DNA of 64,000 nt, taken from positions 1-64,000 of the forward strand of contig CANOMQ010000015.1 in the NCBI GenBank assembly GCA_947567595.1, given 5' to 3'. The position numbers were made by a program, and so were the translations under genes. Below, piece by piece: positions 25,237 through 35,200 of the stretch. The first letter of the stretch is position 1; each line of letters begins with the position of its first letter. This DNA is from an uncultured Lachnospiraceae bacterium. GTDB lineage: Bacteria > Bacillota > Clostridia > Lachnospirales > Lachnospiraceae. The notes under the pieces are model-generated. The model did not search any database. It was not told where the DNA came from and saw only the letters and a program-made list of their open reading frames with translations.

Positions 25237-25828
25237 TTCTTTTTCCTCCATGCTTATATAATATATTAAATTCTGCGGGATGCTTTATTATATATTTCAT
25301 CGCCATCGTTCCATTATTGGTATATCCTTCATTTTTGTATTGCAAAGCTAAGTTATGGTAGTTCATTTTTTCTGCTTGACCGTTAAAAGCAGTATTCTTT
25401 TCCATAATTTGTATGGAACCATCATTGCCTACAATTGTCATTACAAATATGGAGGCATTATCACAAAACATTTTGAAGTCCGCCCCGGAAAAGGTACTTG
25501 TGCTCGGATGATTATGCATTACAAGAATTGCATTTTTAGGATAGGAAAGCATCATCATATGAGCCTTTGCGTTGCTACTTATATCTACTCGATTAGCTTC
25601 TCCTATAATCACCTCTGTTTCCCAATGTATAATATCTACTAATATGGCTACTTCGCCACTATTATTCATATCCTTTGATATAGATAGTAGTCTTTTGTGT
25701 TGCTTTTGAATATAGTCGTTTTCTTCATTAGTAAATCCAAATATCTTTGTTCTTCTGATTTTTGATATTGCTATATCTGTTATTTGTATGAACCGATTAC
25801 GCTGCTTCTGTTCAAAATCTCTAATCAT
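25223..25828 (-). CDS. JAB/JAMM-domain (RadC-like) protein
   Basis: A 201-residue protein whose centre is a JAB1/MPN metalloprotease-type fold: a strand with EVAILVDII and EVIIGEANRVDIS, then MLSYPKNAILVMHNHPS and TFSGADF. The H-x-H and S-x2-D zinc ligands are present, though the spacer has six rather than the canonical seven residues. RadC and bacterial deubiquitinase-like enzymes use this motif. An N-terminal ~70-residue helical region and a C-terminal helical tail are unlike RadC. AGGAG lies eleven bases before ATG. No ubiquitin-like or E1 gene is nearby, but an overlapping small acidic protein follows. Possible roles are a peptidase of a defence or toxin-type system; this is inference. 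Confidence 0.75.
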   Translation of the reverse strand: MIRDFEQKQRNRFIQITDIAISKIRRTKIFGFTNEENDYIQKQHKRLLSISKDMNNSGEVAILVDIIHWETEVIIGEANRVDISSNAKAHMMMLSYPKNAILVMHNHPSTSTFSGADFKMFCDNASIFVMTIVGNDGSIQIMEKNTAFNGQAEKMNYHNLALQYKNEGYTNNGTMAMKYIIKHPAEFNILYKHGGKRNDRE

Positions 25829-25954
25829 TGGGATTGTTTCTCCTATGTATTATATCATATTGTAGTAGACTATTAAATAAGTGTATTGACAATAGTCGTG
25901 GTTTTCATTATTTTATAAGTTGTATGAAACATAGGATTTAAAATAGAATATGTT

Positions 25955-26082
25955 TGTTTGAATTGTTACCATGAAATGTTCCTTTCTTCTGTGAAATATA
26001 GATTATAAGATAAAAAGATTTGTCACAAAAGGCATTATACCACAGAGAAATTATGTAAACAAGTGCTAATTTTGACATTTCG
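25955..26082. repeat. Rpn leader repeat, copy 3
   Basis: Nearly identical to copy 1 over about 125 bases, including the reverse-strand ATG and GAAAGGAAC ribosome site, but no Rpn coding sequence follows beyond roughly ten codons. It marks a deleted Rpn gene. Confidence 0.8.
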
Positions 26083-26158
26083 TGGACATAATACAATCAT
26101 TGTTGGGCAAAATCGTGATAACAATAACAAAATCCTATAAATAATACCAATATAATAC

Positions 26159-26187
26159 TTGTAATAAACTTTTATAAAGAATATAAT
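26159..26187 (+). promoter_or_regulatory. Sigma-A promoter of the giant secreted protein
   Basis: TTGTAA, 17 bases, perfect TATAAT. The leader is about 70 bases and ends with GAAAGGAAA before ATG 26264. Confidence 0.75.
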
Positions 26188-26263
26188 GAAATATACTACC
26201 CAATATCTTAATTAAAGCAAAAAAACAAACACAACGAATGCTTACAAGAAAGGAAACCACAAG

Positions 26264-29200
26264 ATGTTAAAACGGAAACTGTTAAGAAGCGTGTTACCGA
26301 TGCTTCTAAGTATCAGCATGGTATTCGGTTCGGTGCCGGAAACGGTGTCTGCTGCGGAATATGAATCGCACACCATAGAGCAGGAGACGCTCCTCGAGGA
26401 GGAGGAAACGGTCGATAAGCGTACGGAAGCCTTAGAGAATATCCCTGAAAGTACAGGGGGGGGGTATTTTGGGGCGGAAGAGCGCACAACGCAGGAAACG
26501 GACTTTGCCAGCACCGATACCATTCCTGCAACAGATAACAGCGAGCAATCCACCACATCGGAGAACACAGCGGAGGAGCTCGCGGAGGAAGCGGCGAAAG
26601 CAGATGAAAATAATGCGGCAAATGCGCTCGACACAAGGATTATCCTGAACAAAGAGCGCCTCGAAAAAGCGTGCACGGGCATATGCAGATACGACATTGA
26701 CAAAGACCTTGTGCAGGCAAAATATGACGCGAAAAACAGTGATCCGTTTTCCACGATTTTAAATAAATTAAAAAGCACAAGTGCGGCAATTTTTTCCGTC
26801 GAGGTAGACGGCAAAGCGGACAGTGCACTTTTTGGAAAACTGACATTCCAATGGCAGAAAGCGGACGGCACAGCCTTCGAAGAAGGCGCCGTGCCGACAG
26901 CGGCTGGTGATTATAAGCTGCTTGTGTCGATTGAGGCGGTTGAGAATGTATGTACGGAGGATAAAATAACAGTTGCTTTTCAAATTGCAAAAAGGCAGCT
27001 CTCCATAACGCTTCCTGATGAAGCGGTACAGCCGGGAACAACGGTTGGTACATGGAAAGAGCATCTGAACTATGAGTTAATGCAGGAAAACAGCAATTGG
27101 CAAGGCGACAATGAGACAATCGGTGAGGACAAAAGGGCAGCATACATTGAAGCCGTTTCCGTAGAAGTTTACGACGCGCACAATATGGAAACTGCGTTTC
27201 CCGGCGAGACAAAGCTTGTCGAAGGTTCGGATTATGCAGTAAAAATAAAGCCTGTCTTAAAGCAGGAAGTATCATCAAATTATGCAATACCCGAGGAAAT
27301 CGTATGCAATCTTCCCATTGCGGATTTGATTGCCACAAACGTAAAAGCAGAGCAGAATAATCCGTCCGAGCTGATTGCAAAGGTTTATGACGGGGAGAAA
27401 TTCAGTTATGCGGCAGCGATTAAGGATAAATTGCAGATTTGCGTAACTGCCTATGATGCTTTGAATCCCGACGAGGAAAAAGTGCTGGAACATGCGGCGG
27501 TGACGGAGGTGTGGTTTGATTCCACAAAGGCGGAGCTTGGCGAAGGGGCGGACGCGGAGCCGACGCAGGCGGGGACGTATTACCTTGGATTCCGGTATTA
27601 TCCGGCGGAAGTAGATGCCAATGTTTACAGTAAGGCAACAGATTGTCAGGATTTTATCAAAGTCGTGATTGAGCGGGCGCCGCTTACGCTTGTTCCTTCG
27701 TTTCAGAGCGACGTGGAACCCTTTTATACGGGCATGAGCACGTCTGATGTGCTGCGCTATGCGGATTATAAGCTTTTGGACGCCGCGAACGATGAGTTTG
27801 CGATTGACCGGACTACCTTTTGGGGTGTTTCCTATGACGATGTCAGCGACAGCAAATATGATGATGAAAAGACGGATACCATGCAGTCTTATGAGCCTGT
27901 GTTTGCGGTAATCCGCGCGAAAAAAGACGCAGATGGCAATCCGGTCAAAGATTTGGACGGAAGGGAGCTTTGGACAGCGGATACGGGTGTGCTGGACAAG
28001 GATTTTCTCTACAGGCTGGTTTTTACAGGGAAAAAGGCGGTTTATAAAAAGAACGGCAATTTTGAGACGGGCCTAAAGGGCGAGGTTGACGTGAACGGCA
28101 GCGATGCCGACGCGGAGGCGCGAAATTATACAATCGTAACGTCGCAGGAGGTTCTTTTCGGGAATTATGTGGACGTGCCTGTTGTGGAGGCGAAGCAGAC
28201 GGCGATTGATGTGTCGGGCATTTTACAACAGGGCTTTAACACAAAAAATCTCAATGAGCTATACCAGCCTGCAAAGCTTGTGTCAAAGGTGTACGACGGA
28301 GCGGGGCTTTACGAGACAAGGGCGGATTATAAAAAGGCGGTTGTCACGGCGGCGGACGGTACGGAAGCGGCGAAGGATTACGATGCGGCAATTACGTATC
28401 AATGGTACCGGATTACGGAAATAGAGGCGGTTTATGACGAAACCGATGCGGAAAACAGGAAGCAGACCGGCTGGAAGGTCAGTAAGTCTAGCGTGGTCAA
28501 TACGCCAGTCCGAAACGGGATACCGACGAATGCGGGCGATTACATGCTGCAGATTAACTTCGCAAAGGAAGGCTATGTGCCGTGCGCGGAGACCATTTAT
28601 TACCGGATTGACAAGCAGCAGCTTGCTGTCGGCATTGAAAACATTCCGTCGGCATATCAGGGCGATACCGTGGAGCGTTATCTTGGCAATGTCCGCTCAC
28701 AGGGAAGCTATGCGGTCTATAAGGTTCCGCAAAATCAGTACAATGACGCGGTTTGGACAGCGGAAAACCGTCTGACAGACTGGCATGAGCTGCCGTTTGA
28801 CAGTGACATTTCGGATTACAGCGGCGACTGCTACCGGCTTGACTGGTACGTGGAACAGGCGCAGAAAAATGCCGACGGCAGCACGGCGTACGGCAGGCTG
28901 GACGAGACGTCTGTCCTGACGGAAACGGCGGCGGATACATATCGCCTTGGCGTTACATTAAAGAGCAGTAACGTAAATTATGAAAATTTTGAAATTATTT
29001 ACCATGAAGAAATAACACCTGTTCCGCAATTCGAGACGGTGTACCATAATGATTACAAAATGGTTGCGGTGAGCGAAACAAAGGGGATTGAAGTCACGCT
29101 TGCACTTGATGAAACGAAGCTTGTGACAACAAAGGTTTACGACGGAAAGCCCTTTTATGCCTCGCAGGAGGAAGGAATTGCGGCAGTTGAAAATGCGCTG

Positions 29201-32200
29201 ACCGTTACCAATGCGGCTACAGGAGATATGATTCCAAAGCAGGAATTGCCGAAGCTTTCATACGCCGTTGTGGACACAGCGTATGCAGATGCTTACGGGT
29301 ATGAGCAGTCTGTCGGTTTTGATGAAATCCTTCATGGCGGCTCTTATGCCTTGCAAATAGAAGTGCAGGGTGATGAGACTTATCGTTATGCGCCGTTTGC
29401 GCAGGTCGCTACCTATACCATTCATAAGGCGGCACTTGATGTAACGCCTGCGCTGATGGAGGACATTCCGGCAGGTACGCATACAACGATTTCAGACGGA
29501 ACGGTCTATGACTTGTCGAAAACGGAATTTAAGGGCTTTGTGGAGACTGACGCGGAGGCATTTCAGTATGGAACGCTTTGTGACGACGATAATCATACAA
29601 AAAAGCCGGGCTTTAGCGCTTACTATTCATATGATGCAGATAACGAGTGTTATTTATATGGCGAGCCAAGTGCCGTGATAAAAAAGGCGGGAAGCGCAGC
29701 AAACTACAAGGGTTATATCCGTTACAACACGGACTATGCATTGCAGCTTTCGGGCGCGCTTGCGTATCCGTATGTCAGGGACTATGATGTTCATTATGTG
29801 CGGACAATTTTCCGCGCAACGCGCAGAGGCAGTTCTATTGCACAGGAGACGGATTTTTGCGGCAAAACGGCAGCATTCGTGCAGCAAAATACGGAAGCGG
29901 CAGTGGAAATCACGCCGACGTCAGAACTTCCATATCTCTATTTGAACGAGCTTCGCGATTGGGACGAGGCGGTTTCCGAGGAAGGGAATTATTTCGCTTT
30001 TCGTATCACCACACCGCGCGAGTTTATGGAAAACAAGGGCAATTATCAGGCGTATGCGAACCGCTTTGTATACAAGAACAGCATTGAGGCGGCAGGCGGC
30101 TTTGTCTATGACGAGGACGCAGGTCAGTTTCTTGTATTGTTTCCGATAAAGGAGAAAGCAGACAAAAGCTTTGATATTTTATGGGAAAACGGATACACGG
30201 AAACGTACACCATTCATTTTGCGAATGCGGTATTGCAGGACGACCTCACAAGGGCGGTCGCGCCAAAAAGCCTTTCCTTTAATGGCGTGAATGCAAAGAT
30301 GGCGGTTGGCGACGAGCAGCCACTTGATGTAAAGATAAAGAAAGCACAGCTTGGCGATGTAATCCGTATTGATTACAAGGTAACACAGGGCGACGACGTT
30401 GTTAGCATTACGACGGGAACTTCTAAGAGTGCTGCGGGCTATGCAACGGCGTTAAAGCCCGGAAAAGCGGTTATTTCGGCATTTCCGGTCAGAATGGTAA
30501 ATGGCGTCATGACGCCGATTGAGGGCGCAAAAGCCGCAACCGTTTCGATTACGGTCAGTGATGTGGCGGTGCCTGCGGTAAAAAAGCTTGCAGCGTTTGA
30601 TACCAGTGTGAGGGTTCAGTATGTAAAACCTGCAAACGGGTACCGCAGGGAGATTTATGTCTTGGAAGGAAAGCAGAAGCCGGAGGCGTTTGAGAGCGCG
30701 ATTGGCAAAATCCAAAACGGCAGATGGCAAGGGATTTTTGCGGCGGAGCCTGTGTACCTCACAGAAGAAACGCTGGCAGACGCCAAAACAAAGCTTGTGT
30801 CATGGAAAACCATCGGTCATTTATTGCCGGATAAGGAGTACACGCTTTATGTGAGGAATGTAAGCGGCATTCGCACGCTTGCGGAGGGTTCCTGCGTTTC
30901 CTTATCTGCGAAAGGAACGGTCAAGAGCTTTAAGACAACGAAGCCGCAGATAAAAGACCTGCGTCTGCGTGCCGGGCTGAGCGAGGAGCATTTTACAACA
31001 AATACGAAAACCGTCCTGCTTTCGGATAAGACGGAGCAGCTTTATACGGACGGCTTGGTGACGGAAACTGTAATCAACGATGCGGCGGATACCACAGACT
31101 CCCTGTGGCTTAGCCTGCCGCTTGAAAAAATATACGCTAAAACGATTGTGGCGCCAAAGCTTACGTACTGGGTAAGCGCAAGCCGCGACAGCGTTGACCC
31201 GAAGCTTCCGGACAAGATTGTATCGGTTGAAGAAATAAGGGATTTTAGGAATTATGTCTATGTAAACGGCAAATATTATGACAGGACGGACATTGCGACG
31301 GTTGACAAGAAGGGTAAGGTTACGTTTAAGGGCGTGGGCACCGCATATGTGCATGTGCGCGACGACGTGACCGGACTGTCTGCAAGCATTCGGCTGAATA
31401 TCTGTGCAACGGCAGACAGCATGACGGCAAAAGCCGCAAAGCTTGCTGTCGGAAGGCAGGTTTACCTTTCAAGTCTTCTGACCTATTATGAGGGAAAAAC
31501 GGCGCTGCTTGGCGTTACATACCATAATTATCGAGCTGACGGCGTGGTTCCTGCCGCAGTCAGGGAGACGACCTACAAGCCGAACCTTGTCCTTCCTGTA
31601 GAAACGCTAAAAGCGATTAACCGCGAGGGGAATTTTTCCATAGAAGCAACAAGCGACGGGGATTACCGGATTTGTGCGTTAAAGCCAAACGCGGAATGCA
31701 GCCTTAACGTTGCGGACGGGACACTTTCCGCTTCTGTTACGATACAGTCAGCGCCGATTGAGTCGGTAAAGAATTTAAAAATAACAGATGTTATTGATAA
31801 GGGCTTTACAATCAGTTTTTCTTATCCGGTGGATACCAATTTAAGAGATGTGAAATACCGGGTTGACATAACGGACGCGAGGGGAGACCTTGTGGACAGC
31901 GTTTTGTGGAAAGCGGCTGATTATACAAGCCATGACGGAAAGAAAAAGACGTTTACGCGGGACGTAAAGTATCAGAATGATAAGCTTACGCGCCTTTCAA
32001 AATACAACGTTTCCATTACAACGCTGTGTGCGGCGGAAGCATCAACGAAGCCGGTAACGAAAGCTGCAAAGACGACGGACTTTCCGGCGGCATATCATGC
32101 GCTTGGCAAAACCGGATATGGCGGAATGCCGATTGACGTATATGGAAAAGCGGGCGGAACGACGCAGTTTCAGGCGAAGCTAAAGGACAGGAAATATCTG

Positions 32201-35200
32201 ACGTCGGGAAATGCATATACGCTGAGCGCGCAGGTGACAACGCCCGCGCAGTTTCGAATGACCGATTCGCTGACATGGAAAAGCTCGGATACAAAGGTAG
32301 CGGCGGTGAAAGCGAAAGCGGGAACTTACACTGCACAGCTAAATGCCTTAAAGCCCGGTTCCGCTGAAATCGAAGTGACCTCAAAGATTACGAAAAAGGT
32401 CATTGCGCGGTGGGTTGTGTTTGTCAAGGCAGTGGGAAACGCTGAGACATACTATGGGGATTATGAGTTTACCTATGATTATCCGTTCCTGATGGATCCG
32501 TATTACACGGCAAAAACGGAAGTGCTGACGCTGCAAAACGATGTGTATGTGACACCGTCGGAGGTTGCCAACGCGTCATATGCGTATTGGTGGGTGAAAT
32601 TCACGGCGCCTGCAAAGGGAATGTACGCATTTGATTATACGGCAGGAAAATTGACGGAGGTGGTTTCCTCTATGGAACGGCAGGTTGCCGTTTCTGATAT
32701 AGACAGCCCCGATGGCATTTGGCTGACGGAGGGGGAATCGCTGTATTTTAAGCTGCGCGGCAGTTTTACGATGCATGTTTCGGACTATATCAAGCAGGGC
32801 AAAAGCTTTACCATAGACGATGGTTCCGTCTCAATTAACAGTGGGATAAAGCAGATTGTGGAGTTCCGGTCATCGGAGGATAATGTGTATACATTTTATT
32901 CCAAGGAGTTACCCGGATTGGCGGGGAGTCTGACGCTTTATGATGAACAAATGAACGGTTACGGCAGCGGCAAATACAGGATATGGACAGATGACAAAGG
33001 GATTCAGAAAATAGATATTTCCCTGAAGGATAAAGAAATTACCTATTTTCAAGTGCCTGCAGGCAATTACACAATTTATGCGGAAAAAAGAACGCCGGAG
33101 AAGCTGTCCGACGATGGCGCGACGCTTGCGCTGACCGAAGAAGTCAAGGAAAAGTGGTACATTTACATGGCAGAGCAGGAGGGATTATATACCTTTAAGT
33201 CAAAGGACGCGGCAGCCATGCTTACGGCAGAATATTTTGCAAGTTTAAAGGATTTGGATTCCACTGTTTGGAGTGTTTCAAATGACGGCAGCAACTTTAC
33301 CGGAAAAATGACGCTTAAAGCAGGGCAAAAAGTGTTCTTTAAAATCAGCGCAGATGAGGCGGCAACCGCGGTAATCAGCGTGACACCCGAGATTCCCGTA
33401 AGGTTGTCCGAAGGTGAGGAGAAAGAGCTTCCTGTTAAAACAGACGACAGAAAATGGGTCGCTTTCACGGTTTCGGAGGCGGGCAGATACCAGTTTCGCG
33501 CTGTTGCGGCGGAAAGCGGCGCGGATTATCAGGTAAAATTGAGATATTATAAAAACGCAATTGAGGAAAACGAGTTTGAGCTGATTGATGAAGATGTAAT
33601 AATTGTATCGGATAATAAAGAGAATAAGCCTGATGTTGCGGTAGGCGATACGATTTATGCGGAGGTTACGACAGATAAAGAAGGCGGTGATGCGGCGAAT
33701 GTCAAGGTAAGCCTGACGCAGGTTCGCGCAACCAAACTTAAAATAGGAGAGCCTGTATCCATTACCGTAAAGAACGGCAATGTACAGTGGTTTTCTTATA
33801 CAGTGCCTAAGAATACAAGATACGTGGTACAGTCCGTCGTAACGGAAAATTCCGGAGCGGACAATACTGCGGGGGATACGCATAAGCTGACGGCGGAGCT
33901 GTATGCGGGCGGTTTAGAGCAGAGAGACAAGACAAATACACTAAATACAATCGGTGTATATGATTTCGCTGCAGAAATGGCGTATTCGGAAGAGAAGTCG
34001 GAAGCTATCAGAGTATCCGCAAATGATTTGGGCTTAGGTGAGAATGGCGGGGAGATTATAACAACGGCTGTTATTGTATTAAAGGAGGCAGTAGAGCCGC
34101 TGCCAATGAATGACCCGCAGATATTTTCACTGCGTAAAGGGGAGCGAAAGTGGTTTTCCTTCACGGTTTCGGAGGCGGGCAGATACCAGCTTCGCGCTGC
34201 CGCGGCGGAAAGCGGTGCGGATTATCAGGTAAAATTGAGATATTACAACAATATAATCAACGAAAATGTGTTTACGCTGGTTGATGAGAATGAGATGATT
34301 GTCTCAGATAATAAGGGTTATCAGCCGGATGCCGCAGTGGGCGATACGATTTATGTGGAGATTACGACAGATAAGGAAGGCGCTGATGCGGCGAATGTTA
34401 AGGTAAGCCTGACACAGGTTCGTGCAACCGAACTGAAAATAGGAGAACCGGTATCCGTTACCGTAAAGAACGGCGATGTGCAGTGGTTTTCGTATACCGT
34501 GCCAAAGGATACTAGATATGTGGTACAGTCCATCGTAACCGAAAATATCGGAGCAGACAATACCGCAGGGGATACGCATAAGCTGACGGCGGAGCTGTTT
34601 GCGGGCGGTTTGGGGCAGAGATATAAGACCAATACACTGGATACAATCGGAGCCTATGATTTTGTGAGAGAAAAGGAGTTCTCGACGGAGAAGACGGAAA
34701 GTATCAGGGTATCCGCAAATGATTTGGGTTTCGATGAAAATGGCGGGGAAATTACAACAACAGCTGTTATTGTATTAAAGGAGGCGGTAGAGCCGCTGGC
34801 AATGAATGACCCGCAGGAGATTTCTCTGCGTACAAATGAGCGAAGATGGTTTTCTTTCACGGCGCCGGAAACGAATACGTATCTCTTCCGGAGTGATGTA
34901 ACGGAAGGAAACTTCAGCCTGTCATACAAAAACAGTATGTCTAGTGATAACTGGTATTCTATGAACAACGTGCGGCATGCGCTTGATTTAGAAAAAGATC
35001 AGACCATTTATCTTGACTTAAGCGCGAGACGGGATACTGCGGCAAAGCTTACATTTTCCGTGGAATTTCCGGATAAGCTCTCGGGGACGGCGGAGAAAAC
35101 AGTGACCGTGACGAGCGAAACACCTGCGTATTTTATGTATGTGACGGGTTCGGACGAACTTGCAAGATATGCAGTTACCTATACGAAAGACGCACAGGAC

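Larger units (their letters stand above)
25829..26263. other. Intergenic region with leader repeat and promoter
   Basis: It separates the reverse-strand JAB gene from the forward giant gene. Apart from repeat copy 3 (25955-26082), which includes a vestigial ATGGTAACAATTC start on the reverse strand, and a forward promoter at 26159-26187, I see no gene. Confidence 0.6.

Noticed and set aside
24841-25361. Forward frames across the JAB and acidic-partner genes
   Set aside because: Hydrophobic Cys/Phe-rich nonsense opposite well-formed reverse-strand genes with ribosome sites.
33278-33883. 201-codon reverse-strand frame inside the giant secreted gene
   Set aside because: Shadow frame opposite the duplicated PPC-like blocks; a matching frame appears opposite the second copy, as expected for antisense of a repeat.
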